A stretch of DNA of 64,000 nt from Symbiodinium natans (GCA_905221605.1 CAJNDS010000187.1:28501-92500); one strand, 5' to 3'; positions 47,701 to 57,669 are shown, counted from the stretch's first letter. The notes: generated by a model not told the origin, from the letters alone. Program-made: numbers and translations.

Positions 47701-48308
47701 CATCCAATGTTGAGAGATTCCCTTCTGGAGATTCGGGTCTTGGCAGCTGTTCTGGAGCCCACAGCAACCCCGACTCAAGAGTAGATCCCCTTCAGGCTGC
47801 ACCTCTCACACAAAGGCTTCCTTCCCCCCTTTTTCGGTTTAGGGTTTAGGGTTTAGGGTTTAGGGTTTAGGGTTTAGGGTTTAGGGTGAAACCCTAAACT
47901 CCTAAAGCCAAAAAATGAACTCTTCTTATCGGTTTCTTTATCGGGGGGTTCAAGGGCGTATGTAACCCAAGGCTCCCTAATACTCCCAACTACTCGCGAA
48001 GGCTCTCTAGCTCTTGTGCTAAAAACCTAAGTTCCTAAGAATGACCCGATAGTAGTATAGGGTCTACTTGGGGTGCTTTTTTTGGATCCTCCCAGGGGCC
48101 GACCCTAAACCCCAAACCCCGAACCCCGAACCCCAAACCCCAAACCCCAAACCCCAAACCCTAAACGCTAAACCCGAAACCCTAAACCCTAAACCCTAAA
48201 CCCCCCATGTTTTGTTGTCATGGGCCTCCTTTCCACCATTTTCAACTTAAACCCTAGACCCTAAACCCTAAACCCTAAACCCTACACGCTCCTTCGACTC
48301 CCTTGCAG

Positions 48309-48360
48309 GACTGGGAGAAGGGTGAGGATGTGGAGTGTGAGATCTGGGATGAGGCCACCG
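48309..48360 (+). CDS. C2-domain gene, exon 4
   Basis: The acceptor cccttgcag follows a CCCTAAA array. It reads DWEKGEDVECEIWDEATG, where VECEIWDE matches the xxVxVWDxD strand of C2 domains. A consensus donor GTAAGA follows at 48361. Phase does not fit exon 5 with that donor, so a GC donor at about 48352 is possible. Confidence 0.5.
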
Positions 48361-48817
48361 GTAAGATGCTGGTTAGAGTATCAGGGTTTCGGGTTCAGGG
48401 TTTAGGCTCTGTGGTGCTTTACTGTAACTTTAAATCTTTAGCCTTTTGGGTCTATCGGGTTTCTTAATATGGCAGCTAGAAATTTAATTTCTAGCTCCCC
48501 TTCTGAGTGGAGCCAAGTAGGGTATACTTTGGCGCATGCTCCTACCCTACCATATTATACTCGCCGTAGTTTATGGCCAGAGTCACAGAGATCTGGGTTG
48601 CGCTTTTGTAACTCTCTTATAAATGGCTGTCTATCTTGGCTGCAAGCTCTATCTATGGGGAGAAAGGAAAAAGCCTGCACAGAAAGGGGGCGACCAGGAG
48701 ACTGCAAGCCCTAAGTCGTAGGTGCGCCTTAAACCCTAAACCTTCAAGCCCTAAACCCTAAACCCTAAACCCTAAACCCTAAACCCTAAACCCTAAACGC
48801 TAAAATCGACAGTATAG

Positions 48818-48902
48818 TATGCCAAGGACTCCCTCTTCGGGAATCCAGATGAGTATATCGGCAGCTTTGTCATCCCGTCGTCTGTGCTGGATCACGTTGA
48901 GG
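48818..48902 (+). CDS. C2-domain gene, exon 5
   Basis: Reads YAKDSLFGNPDEYIGSF and on to VIPSSVLDHVE. The DxxxGxxxxIG pattern is the last calcium-binding loop and strand of a C2 domain. It lies between a CCCTAAA array and a weak TTTAGGG stretch. Confidence 0.55.
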
Positions 48903-49147
48903 ATCGGATCTCGGGCTTTAAGGGGTTCAGGGTTTACCCCCTCCTCCCCACCTGTTCTTGGCAAACGCTCTAATTCCTAAAGCCTGAACCCTAAATGCTG
49001 GTAGGAGTATAGGCGCCCTGGGACCTTTTGATGAGCATCCAGTAGACCCAAATGCATAAATGAGTGAAGTTCCCTATAATAGGGAACTTTATACGTAGAG
49101 AATAATTCTCCCCTTCCCCCGCCTGAAGGCCGTACTCCGTTTCCCTA

Positions 49148-49287
49148 CTTGGAGGTTCATGGTACTTATTCACCAGGTATACCTGTACTTATAACTGTAC
49201 TTACAACCAGATCAGGGCACTCAGGGGGCTTATAAGTGGGTTATAGGTACAGTTGGAATTGATTAATAAGTACCATGAACTTCCAAG
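49148..49287. mobile_element. MITE-like element with 23-bp inverted ends
   Basis: The left end (49148-49170) and right end (49265-49287) are inverted copies with one mismatch, starting cttggaggttcatggtac. A partial relative lies at about 47249-47289 with the same right end. No protein. It sits in an intron of the C2 gene. Confidence 0.6.
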
Positions 49288-49449
49288 TATCTTTCAACAA
49301 ACAAGTCATCTCACCCGACATGTGTTAGTGTTCTGGTTATTCGGCGCCGCCCCTAGCCCACTGCGACCGAAAACCAGACCCTGAAACCCTGAACCCTGAA
49401 CCCTGAACCCTGAACCCTGAACCCTAAACCCTAAACCCACGTCCACTAC

Positions 49450-49545
49450 CGGAGGATGATGACGGAGATGCGGAGGTGAAGTTCGATGTGGCCGTTCAAG
49501 AGGACGACTCCTGGTGGCCTTTCGGAAAGCGCCTGAGAGGGAACC
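49450..49545 (+). CDS. C2-domain gene, exon 6 (tentative)
   Basis: Reads PEDDDGDAEVKFDVA then VQEDDSWWPFGKRL. Acidic, then a Trp-rich end. It lies between CCCTAAA (49378-49436) and TTTAGGG (49577-49612). Borders approximate. Confidence 0.4.
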
Positions 49546-49627
49546 TTTCCAACTTAACCAAGGCGGGAGAAGAACGGGTTTAGGGTTTAGGGTTTAGGGT
49601 TAAGGGTTAGGGGTTTAGGAGTTCAGG

Positions 49628-49708
49628 GCTGCTGCTGCTGCTGCTCCTGCTGGGTTGCTGCTGCTGCTGGGTTGCTGCGGTTGCTGCGGTTGCTGCAGTT
49701 GCTTCTGT
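49628..49708 (+). repeat. CTG/TTG triplet repeat
   Basis: Runs of ctgctgctg and ttgctgcgg between a TTTAGGG and a CCCTAAA array. Confidence 0.8.
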
Positions 49709-49766
49709 TAAACCCTAAGCCCTAAGCCCTAAGCCCTAAACCCTCAACCCTAAACCCTAAACTCCC

Positions 49767-49877
49767 TTGAGGCTGGTCGGACGGGAGGAGCCCGAGTCTC
49801 CGGCTCCGCCAGCAGAGGAAGTCAGCAGCGCGCTGACTGTCCAGAATCCTGGAACACTCGACGCTGCAACTTGCTAG
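49767..49877 (+). CDS. C2-domain gene, possible last exon (tentative)
   Basis: One frame reads RLVGREEPESPAPPAEE and on to a TAG at about 49875. Other frames are also open in part. The next TTTAGGG array starts at once. Confidence 0.3.
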   Translation: MRLVGREEPESPAPPAEEVSSALTVQNPGTLDAATC

Positions 49878-49996
49878 AGTTTAGGGTTTAGGGCTTAGTT
49901 AGGATTTAGGGTGTAGGGTTTAGGGTTTAGGGCTTTGGGCTTAGAGTTTAGGGTGGTAGCGCAGTGGTGTCCTTTTGGCCTGGTTTTTTGGTTCAG

Positions 49997-50197
49997 GGCT
50001 CCCTTTTAACGTACCCAACCCCAAGAAGTGCACCTTTCTTACAAGATGGTTACTGGGTTACCAAGGCAACAAGGAAGCCACGATGCGCAAGAAGCTGCCA
50101 AGTGGCAACTATTTGCGAGGTTGCCCCAAGTGCAACATCTACACGCCCTGCGTGGATGGCAAAAAGCCTGTGGACACCTTCCAGACGATCGACTTCG
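49997..50197 (+). CDS. Exon of an unidentified Cys-containing protein
   Basis: The acceptor ttggttcag ends at 49996. The frame reads LPFNVPNPKKCTF and on to GNYLRGCPKCNIYTPC, then VDTFQTIDF. The CPKCxxxxPC group suggests a small metal site. A consensus donor GTAAAC starts at 50198. No known family. Confidence 0.5.
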
Positions 50198-50294
50198 GTA
50201 AACAATACTTTACTAACTGCGGCTTCTTTGCTGCTGCATAAACTAATATACTCAACTTAGATTGACTAGCATGTTTTGATGCTTTGACGTGCAG

Positions 50295-50417
50295 CCGGTC
50301 AGGACCGCGAACTTCGGGCAGGTGCAATTCTGCCCCAATCGCCACAATTTCCGCCCACGCGCTGGATATGGTCCTGCACAGCATAAGATGGCCACAGATT
50401 TGGTTATCCCAAACGAG
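50295..50417 (+). CDS. Next exon of the same gene (frame uncertain)
   Basis: The acceptor gacgtgcag precedes 50295 and the donor gtaggg follows at 50418. One frame reads FGQVQFCPNRHNFRPRAGY. By phase from the previous exon a different frame is expected, which stops at 50387. Both are possible. Confidence 0.35.
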
Positions 50418-50499
50418 GTAGGGAGTGGGAGCCTTTTCCCCTAGACCCTAAACCCCTAAACCCTCCCGCTAAACCTTAAGCCCTTAAACCCGAAACCCG

Positions 50500-50764
50500 T
50501 TGCCATTAAAAGTTGCCGTGGCAGGGGCCTGCTCTGCTTGAGAAAATCCGACGTGCTCTCATGTTTGTTTCTCTCTCGAAGTTTTAATCTTCCCAGCACT
50601 GCTAGCTGTGTTTTTCTAGTAGATCTACGGCGAGGTCGTGTATCAGAAGCTCTTGCTATAGCTACAGATGCAGACTTCAGAACTTAGGACTTTCTATCGA
50701 TGGAGCATCATGTTTAGCACAATCTGCAGTCTCCGGGTTAGCTCTTCTCATTGCCACACCCTCC
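50500..50764. other. Spacer between CCCTAAA arrays
   Basis: No gene, hairpin or repeat recognised. Confidence 0.4.
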
Positions 50765-50812
50765 CTGAACCTTAAACCCTAAACCCTAAACCCTAAGCCC
50801 TAAACCCTAAAA

Positions 50813-51449
50813 AAGAAAGCAGAAGCGGAAGCCAGGCCTTTTTGTACTCGCCGTACAGCTCCAATCCAATTAGGATTAATTTAGGTCAGGGGCAGCCTGG
50901 AGACGATTTGTTAGCGCTGCCTGCTGCATGCCCTCCAGCCCTGCTAGGCAGAGCCCTGACATATGGAAGCTTGAGCAACATATCAGATACATCAGGAGTT
51001 TTTGGCGCCAAGTGTACTGGCGCATGACCCTTCACACATCTGTATGCATGTCTGTCAAGACAAGTCATGACACTTCATAAAAATCGAGTGTTGACGGAAC
51101 ACTTCGTCGAACATCTCAGTACAACTAGGCAAGGAGAGCTGCCACATTGAAACTAGCTGATGGCCCGAATGGCCTTCATGCGTTGCATCATGAAAGCGCA
51201 CGCCAAAGCTGACATCCCTCGGACTGTGTATGCAGCCGCTGGTTGTAGCGGGATCCCAGATTGGTTAAGAGCAGCCCCTATTCCCAGCTCGTCGCAAGAA
51301 ATGATTCGGAGAGCCTGCACATACGCAATGCCAGCCCCTATTGGCCAAGGAAGTTGCGTCTGCTCAGTTCTGCATGTGTAGAATGCAAAACCCAAGATGA
51401 AACCCAGAAGAATGGCCGAAAGGAACCACAAGGGTGGGATTGGATGCCC
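50813..51449 (-). repeat. Pseudo-LTR, downstream copy
   Basis: Same as 55553-56189 with no difference seen. No conserved hammerhead ribozyme core was found by eye. Confidence 0.9.
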
Positions 51450-51500
51450 ACAGAAAAGAGTCCTGCTGCACTGCATGAGACCTGAAAAGGATTCCCCCAA

Positions 51501-52247
51501 TCAGGCCTTGATTTCCAGCTCCTCTTGCAGATGTGCAAGCAAAATGCCCTGGCGATCTTTGCACGCCCGTGGAGTGGCAAGACCCTCGCTCCTGAGCACT
51601 TCCAGAAGCTGGCGGCCTTCCATGGACTCCACAGCAGAAACGATGTCAGCCCAAGCTTTCACTGTTGACAGGTCTGAGATAGTCCCATCCAGCACTTTGG
51701 CAGCCAGGCGCTTTTGAGGCCCTGACAAAATGACATTTTCTGCAGTTTTTCCAGCTGGCGGGGCAGGCTTCGCATGTGCACCTGTGGATTGCAACCTTTC
51801 CCAGAGACGCTGTTCGAGTTCTTTCAACTCCTTGTGCTTCTGTTCTTCAATAGCAGCTTGCTCAGTCTTCTCCTTGAAGGCACGAAGCTCGGATAGCTCC
51901 TGCTTGAGTTTGGAAGCTTGCCTGGAACGCTTGTGAGTGTCTGCAGATGACGAACGAGAAGATCCTGAAGAAGCATCCCCACGGTGCGAGCGCTTCTTGC
52001 GGGAATGACGCCGAGCTGAATTTTCCCGATCTCCCATCCACATGGCATAAGCCATTCCAGCATCAAAACTCGAGGAGCTACCTTTTCCACCCCAAGACTG
52101 CTGATGGCCACCAGACCAGTTGCTACGGTTCCAGTTCTTAGACGACCACTGATTGTACTGGCCTTTGTTGCCCCCCTTGCCCCATGTCGCCTCAAGGTGG
52201 CGAGGGAACAGCAGGAACCATAGCAAAAAGCTAGTTGAGACCATCAT
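51501..52247 (-). CDS. Penelope-like element, second ORF: Gly/Ser/Trp-rich and coiled-coil protein
   Basis: 248 codons from ATG 52247, five bases after the RT stop codon, so stop-and-restart translation is possible. The N-terminus is hydrophobic (STSFLLWFLLFP), then comes a Gly/Asn/Trp/Ser-rich stretch, then Arg/Ser repeats (RRHSRKKRSHRG), then a long charged helix (LKQELSELRAFKEKTEQ) likely to be coiled coil, and a small C-terminal helical part. Basic, RS-like and coiled-coil composition suggests RNA binding. Known endonuclease-lacking elements of this class have a coiled-coil ORF, usually placed before the RT. Here it follows the RT, or precedes the next one if the element is a tandem. Confidence 0.7.
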   Translation of the reverse strand: MMVSTSFLLWFLLFPRHLEATWGKGGNKGQYNQWSSKNWNRSNWSGGHQQSWGGKGSSSSFDAGMAYAMWMGDRENSARRHSRKKRSHRGDASSGSSRSSSADTHKRSRQASKLKQELSELRAFKEKTEQAAIEEQKHKELKELEQRLWERLQSTGAHAKPAPPAGKTAENVILSGPQKRLAAKVLDGTISDLSTVKAWADIVSAVESMEGRQLLEVLRSEGLATPRACKDRQGILLAHLQEELEIKA

Positions 52248-52252
52248 GCTGC

Positions 52253-55200
52253 TCACTGTCTCTGACAACAGGCTGCAACTTGCTTGAACATTGGATCGCG
52301 GACAGCGTTGCGAAGAAAGCACACTGTATCATGCACCCTTGCAATATACACAGTGAAAAGCACCTTTGCCAATGCTCTGCTGCTCCATCCACAAGACATG
52401 CAATCCAAAAGAAAATGGAGCATGAACAGACGTAGGTCACTATGTGAATCACAAATTTGCGAAGCCCGGTGTAGTGCGCCTAGTAGTAAAGGCCGGATGT
52501 AACTCTCACCCGTCGCCCATGGGGGAGGGATCTGTAGCTTCTTACGTTTTGGAGTCAAGCTTTTGTCGGAACCCACTACCATGTCTAAGAAGTGGAGGGG
52601 AAAAACATCTTCGGCAACATCGAAGCGCTCATCATAGACATGAAGAAGGAGATCGACGAGGCAACCTTTGCAAAAGCTGTGGGTGCCCAAGAATACATCA
52701 TCGACATATCTGACGTGGCAAACAGTTCGTTTCCAAGAATTTCGCAAGGAATAAAAGCCTGCATGCGCCCTCCGTGAAGAACTAGCTTTCCAAGCTTCTT
52801 CTTCTTGGCAAAGAACCATACTTGAAGCTAGCTTGCTCATCAGACCGCCGATCGGCAAACCGCTCAACATAGCGACTGCTTGGCCCACTGACACCAAGGA
52901 AACGCTGATGGCCGTCGAAAAAGTAGCAAAAATGTCAGGTAAGCCCAGGCGTACAAACTTTCCACGGCCACCTTGCAAGTCGCAAGTCATGAAACCGAAG
53001 AACTTCCGAGTGCGAGCAACAGCAACCCCTTTCCAACCAGCAGAAGCAGCTGCGGAGAAAACAGAGAACCCAGCTTGTAGAGCACGTTGGGGAGCGACTT
53101 CTTCGTAAAACTGACCAGCATCTGCGACGATTGCAGTGAAGCGCTGTTTTTCAGCCTGGCACCTGAGGCAGGTGTAAGGATTGCCAGGAACATCCAGATC
53201 CCTGAGGCCTTCGCGTAGTTTGGCGGTTGCATCTTTCAAACCATGAGCTTCAAAACCTGGACACAAACATCGCAGGATCACATCGGCACCTCGATTGAAG
53301 TATTGCCAGACCCGTCGCTTTGGCCATTTGGCATAGCTGCAAATCTTCCGAACACAGGAGTGTGAAAGTTTTTTGCAGCATCGCCTTACTTGGTAACCGT
53401 CGAAAAAACACTTGCTCTTCAACGTCGTGTAGACATACGGTAGTACCCACACACCATCACGAAGTCCTAACCGCGCGCTCAAGGTCACCCCCAGTGTATC
53501 CTTCATGCGCTGAAGCAGCACCTTGTTGGCGTAGGAACGAGAGTATTTGACAAACGTCCATGTGCTGGATAAGCACACGAATGCAAGGCACAGGACCTGG
53601 TACGCCAGCTTTGGGAGGATCCAAGCACTTTTCTTGTTTTTGTCATCCGGAACAACAGCGCGGCGTAATCTGTAGAACTGCAAGCCTTTAGTTTCGCGAG
53701 AATATGCTTCCGCTGAACGTTGTTGTCGAGCCAGTAACTTGTCTACTTCCACAGACGACCGCAAGGATGAAGACACCGCAGAGTGGAGACCAGCGAGTTC
53801 ACGTCGTGGCAAACCAAGCTTCATGAGACCCTTCATGGTTTCATCACGGATGTACTGCACACGCTCAGCAAACGTCAACCTGTATCTAACATCCCAATTC
53901 TTTTCGGAACGAAGGAAACCCTGTCCTGACATGATGGAGGTCAGGTCCTCTTCGCTCATGCCTTCGAGCGAGGTCAACGACGCGTTCCCAGCAACTTGCA
54001 CATGGTTCCAGAACGACTTGAAAGTGCGGCATTTCCCAACTTGTACACGTAAGCGGGACTTTAGCCAGGACTTCTCAGCCAGCGAAAACCTGGCGGCCGA
54101 ATTTATGTATAGGACCAGAATCCTTCGAAGAACGCGTATGGACTCCTTATCAGGAGAAGCAAATCGCAAAAGACAAAAAGGCAGTCGCTTATAGTCGCAA
54201 TATTCCCGCAATCTCCGGCTTAGCATAGCACGTTGACCGGAACGAGGCAGGAACCTCTTCAAGCCACAGAGCGCAGGAAACAAAAAAGAATTGCCCCACT
54301 TTCGCTCGCAAAGCTGCCAATCAACGCACGCTAGCCTCGTAACCAACCACAGTGCAAGCAAGTGAGCATTTATGGGACTGTAGATGTCGCAAGGACCAAA
54401 CAAACCAGTGTCAGCAAAAGTTGCACGCGCGCAGGTCGCATAGGCAATGGCATATGGTATCCAAAGAGCGTAGGTCTTCTGTGTCTGACTCCCGTGATCC
54501 ATCTTCGTGAGGCGGGCCTCTCGTGCACGTAGCCTTGCATCATGTTCCGACAGGTCATGCGGTCGAGGGACCCGACAATGCTTAGGGGGCCGCTTTCTCT
54601 GCTTGTCACGAACGCCCGTGGCAACGTAGCCGTTAGCAGAAGGTCTATGGTTGACAATGTCATGCCATTCAACGGCTCGCATGCGCAAAGCAGCGCCGTT
54701 CCCAACGACTACGAAGAACAGCGTCCAGGGGGGGTGTCTGCGAGCCATTCGGTATCGGAGCTTACGTGCTTCCTGCGTGTGAGACCGCATGGTTGCAATC
54801 ATATGCTCAGAGAAACGCTTCACAGGTCCAGAAACATTGGGCGCACTGTCTCTCGTAGTATGCGCGAAGCCTGTGTATCTGAAATGGCCAGAAAACCACT
54901 GATAAACAACCGCCTCGCATTCAGCAGTATCCAAAATCAGAGCTTCATGCCATCTCACTAGCTCTCTGACTGCATGTGGGGAGTCATAGCCCTGGAAAAC
55001 AGCCTGAACGTGGTCAGGCAACATCCGCAAGACGCACTTAGCATGAGCATGGCTGCTATTGTAGCGTAGCCAAAGTAGGCCCTTGGCCATGGCACACATG
55101 CATATCAATCTTTCAACATCAGGCGAAACATGGCATTTCTTGCTGTCTGGGGGGAACATGTAGTCAAGCGCAAGCTTTTGGAGCTTTGTCAGCACAGACC

Positions 55201-55396
55201 AAAGTCGATGAGGAAAGTCTGGAAGTCGCCACTGGCATAATACTTTGGCAAAGACAGACCGACACAACAACGTCGTGCACTCGCGCTGAACTTGCTTGGT
55301 GACCCGTCTATCGCCAAAAACAGGCACAGGCCCAGTTGTAATAAGATTTGACCAAAAGCTGCACGCAGTCAGAATGCACATGCTCGCGTTCGCCAT
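52253..55396 (-). CDS. Penelope-like reverse transcriptase
   Basis: 1,047 codons from ATG 55396. The frame is open to 55609, inside the upstream direct repeat, but without ATG. The first 700 residues or so are basic, Cys/Trp-containing and unassigned. RT motifs: VADAGQFYEEV (motif A, near 53130), GLPIGGLMSKLAS (motif B, near 52860), VRYVDDVFLG (motif C, near 52700) and FLDMVV (near 52570). About 100 residues follow without the GIY-YIG endonuclease of canonical Penelope. DIRS elements are less likely because no tyrosine recombinase is seen. There are no internal stops, so it may be active. Confidence 0.8.
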   Translation of the reverse strand: MANASMCILTACSFWSNLITTGPVPVFGDRRVTKQVQRECTTLLCRSVFAKVLCQWRLPDFPHRLWSVLTKLQKLALDYMFPPDSKKCHVSPDVERLICMCAMAKGLLWLRYNSSHAHAKCVLRMLPDHVQAVFQGYDSPHAVRELVRWHEALILDTAECEAVVYQWFSGHFRYTGFAHTTRDSAPNVSGPVKRFSEHMIATMRSHTQEARKLRYRMARRHPPWTLFFVVVGNGAALRMRAVEWHDIVNHRPSANGYVATGVRDKQRKRPPKHCRVPRPHDLSEHDARLRAREARLTKMDHGSQTQKTYALWIPYAIAYATCARATFADTGLFGPCDIYSPINAHLLALWLVTRLACVDWQLCERKWGNSFLFPALCGLKRFLPRSGQRAMLSRRLREYCDYKRLPFCLLRFASPDKESIRVLRRILVLYINSAARFSLAEKSWLKSRLRVQVGKCRTFKSFWNHVQVAGNASLTSLEGMSEEDLTSIMSGQGFLRSEKNWDVRYRLTFAERVQYIRDETMKGLMKLGLPRRELAGLHSAVSSSLRSSVEVDKLLARQQRSAEAYSRETKGLQFYRLRRAVVPDDKNKKSAWILPKLAYQVLCLAFVCLSSTWTFVKYSRSYANKVLLQRMKDTLGVTLSARLGLRDGVWVLPYVYTTLKSKCFFDGYQVRRCCKKLSHSCVRKICSYAKWPKRRVWQYFNRGADVILRCLCPGFEAHGLKDATAKLREGLRDLDVPGNPYTCLRCQAEKQRFTAIVADAGQFYEEVAPQRALQAGFSVFSAAASAGWKGVAVARTRKFFGFMTCDLQGGRGKFVRLGLPDIFATFSTAISVSLVSVGQAVAMLSGLPIGGLMSKLASSMVLCQEEEAWKASSSRRAHAGFYSLRNSWKRTVCHVRYVDDVFLGTHSFCKGCLVDLLLHVYDERFDVAEDVFPLHFLDMVVGSDKSLTPKRKKLQIPPPWATGESYIRPLLLGALHRASQICDSHSDLRLFMLHFLLDCMSCGWSSRALAKVLFTVYIARVHDTVCFLRNAVRDPMFKQVAACCQRQ

Positions 55397-55552
55397 TGCA
55401 GTTGCCCAAGAAAAAGGAAAGGTACGGTATCTGAAAGTGCTGCACCAGAGTGCACCCTGGTAGATGAAGTATTCGAGGAGGAAGTGAAAGAACACAAGGC
55501 ACCGTAGCAAAACGCAGTCACTGGTAGCCGGTGTAGCCTTGTGGGAAACGCC

Positions 55553-56189
55553 AAGAAAGCAGAAGCGGAAGCCAGGCCTTTTTGTACTCGCCGTACAGCT
55601 CCAATCCAATTAGGATTAATTTAGGTCAGGGGCAGCCTGGAGACGATTTGTTAGCGCTGCCTGCTGCATGCCCTCCAGCCCTGCTAGGCAGAGCCCTGAC
55701 ATATGGAAGCTTGAGCAACATATCAGATACATCAGGAGTTTTTGGCGCCAAGTGTACTGGCGCATGACCCTTCACACATCTGTATGCATGTCTGTCAAGA
55801 CAAGTCATGACACTTCATAAAAATCGAGTGTTGACGGAACACTTCGTCGAACATCTCAGTACAACTAGGCAAGGAGAGCTGCCACATTGAAACTAGCTGA
55901 TGGCCCGAATGGCCTTCATGCGTTGCATCATGAAAGCGCACGCCAAAGCTGACATCCCTCGGACTGTGTATGCAGCCGCTGGTTGTAGCGGGATCCCAGA
56001 TTGGTTAAGAGCAGCCCCTATTCCCAGCTCGTCGCAAGAAATGATTCGGAGAGCCTGCACATACGCAATGCCAGCCCCTATTGGCCAAGGAAGTTGCGTC
56101 TGCTCAGTTCTGCATGTGTAGAATGCAAAACCCAAGATGAAACCCAGAAGAATGGCCGAAAGGAACCACAAGGGTGGGATTGGATGCCC
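55553..56189 (-). repeat. Pseudo-LTR, upstream copy
   Basis: Identical to 50813-51449. It contains the first, ATG-less part of the RT frame. Confidence 0.9.
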
Positions 56190-56257
56190 CAAACCCCAAA
56201 CCCTAAACCCTAAACCCTACACCCCAAACCTTAAACAACTACAAGATCCCTGCAGGT

Positions 56258-56318
56258 GCTAAGGGGAGTGGACTCCATCCAGTGGCCGGCGACTGGTCGC
56301 GTGCCAGCGCAGCAGGCG
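56258..56318 (+). other. Exon-like island between CCCTAAA and TTTAGGG arrays
   Basis: An acceptor ccctgcag precedes it. One frame reads VLRGVDSIQWPATG and on to the TTTAGGG array. Parent unknown. Confidence 0.35.
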
Positions 56319-56592
56319 CGTTTTGGTTTAGGGTTTAGGGTTTAGGGTGTAGGGTTTAGGGTTTAGGGTGTAGGGTTTAGGGTTTAGGGTGTAGGGTGTA
56401 GGGTTTAGGGTTTAGGGTTTAGGGGTTGAAGGGTTTTACACGTTCTAGGGCAGTTCATGGTGGGGGGGAGGGGGGGTGAGCAACCCTAAACCCTAAACCC
56501 TAAACCTAAACCCTAAACCCTAAACCCTAAACCCTAAACCCTAAACCCTAAACCCTAAACCCCAAACCCCAAACCCTAAACTTGCTTTAGCA

Positions 56593-56640
56593 GGCAGGGT
56601 CGGATAAGGTCGCGGAAAGCTGTGAGCTGTTGATCCTATT
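56593..56640 (+). other. Exon-like island between CCCTAAA and TTTAGGG arrays
   Basis: After ctttagcag, one frame reads AGSDKVAESCELLIL. The TTTAGGG array starts directly after. Confidence 0.35.
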
Positions 56641-56929
56641 GGTTTAGGGTTTAGGGTTTAGGGTTCAGGGTTTAGGGTTTAGGGTTTAGGGGGATGAAGG
56701 GGGGGGTCAACTTGACTTACAGGGTTTAGAGTTTAGGGGTTCAGGCTTTGGAGCTCTTACTCCTAGAACAGGGGCCTCCTCGGGTCTTCGGGAAAGTGGC
56801 TCAAGGTTGGTGTGGATTCAGGGGTTTAGGGCTTAGGGTTAAGGGATTTAGGGTTTAGGGTTTGGGGTTTAGGGTTTAGGGTTTAGGGTTTGGGGTTCAA
56901 GGTTTAGGGCTTTGGGTTCAGCAGCTCCG

Positions 56930-57260
56930 GGTCGAGCAATCACTGGCGCTGGTAGAGCCGCTGTTTCGACTCTAGGAAAAACCCACCCACCCAGAGACTC
57001 CCAAAACGTTAAGTCTAATTTTTTCATCAGCAACCCCTCCCCCCAACCCGCCCACCCCACCTCGAACCATTCAATCGGCCCGCAGGAGATGGCCTGCCAA
57101 AAGTTGTTAACCTCATGTTTCTTGTTCCACCCCCTCAACCCCCTTATTCTTTCTCGTCTTGAGTGATTCGAGGGTGGGGGGGGTGTTTCGGGCCTGTTGG
57201 GAAAACAAGAAACATGCCCGAAAGCAAAACATGAGGTTGTTCGTGCCCGTGCCCGTACGA
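56930..57260. other. Spacer between TTTAGGG arrays
   Basis: Open frames exist on both strands but none is convincing. It contains C-rich (cccaacccgcccaccccacc) and G-rich (gtggggggggtg) runs and a repeated acatgaggtt / cctcatgttt pair. Confidence 0.35.
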
Positions 57261-57395
57261 GGGTTTAGGGTTTAGGGTTTAGGGTTGAGGGTTTAGGGGA
57301 AAACAAAAAACAAAATTCGGAACGTCCAAGCCCTCATCTGCCCCAGACCTAGGGTTTTTAGGGTTTAGGGTTTAGGTTTAAATTTAAACTTCCAG

Positions 57396-57665
57396 ATTGG
57401 CAAAAGACCCCTTTCCAGATTGGCCGAAAAAGCCGGGCCATTGCCAAAAAAGCCGTGGACATTTGGCAAGTCCGGCCAAGAACCCCTGGACATTGGCAAA
57501 AACCCGTGGACATTGGCAAAAAAACCGTGGTCATTGGCTAAAAAATGCCGTGGGCATTGGCATGTTCGGCAATGTCCACGTTTTTTTTGCCAATTTCCAC
57601 GGTTTTTTTGCCAACAGCCACTTTTTTTTCCAATGTCCACTTTTTTTGCCAAAGTCCACGGCCCC
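57396..57665. repeat. Inverted minisatellite: two opposed arrays of a 20-bp unit
   Basis: The left arm (57396-57555) has about seven units of the type attggcaaaaaaccgtggac. The right arm (57571-57665) has about five units of the reverse complement, aatgtccacggttttttgcc. The arms meet at ggcatgttcggcaatg. The whole could fold into a large hairpin or cruciform. Confidence 0.85.
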
Positions 57666-57669
57666 CAAT

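Larger units (their letters stand above)
50813..56189 (-). mobile_element. Penelope-like retroelement without endonuclease, flanked by telomere-type repeats
   Basis: Identical 637-bp direct repeats (50813-51449 and 55553-56189, offset 4,740) bound a minus-strand RT gene and a second ORF. The RT has YVDD and a FLDMVV motif, as in Penelope-like elements. No GIY-YIG domain follows. The left end abuts CCCTAAACCCTAAA and the right end abuts CAAACCCCAAACCCTAAA. Endonuclease-lacking Penelope-like elements are known to sit at telomeric repeats in several eukaryotes, and their pseudo-LTR layout matches. The identical repeats point to a recent insertion. Confidence 0.75.

Noticed and set aside
55553-56189. 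Hammerhead ribozyme in the Penelope pseudo-LTR
   Set aside because: Known in this element class, but I found no CTGANGA plus GAAA core on either strand by eye. A covariance search would be needed.
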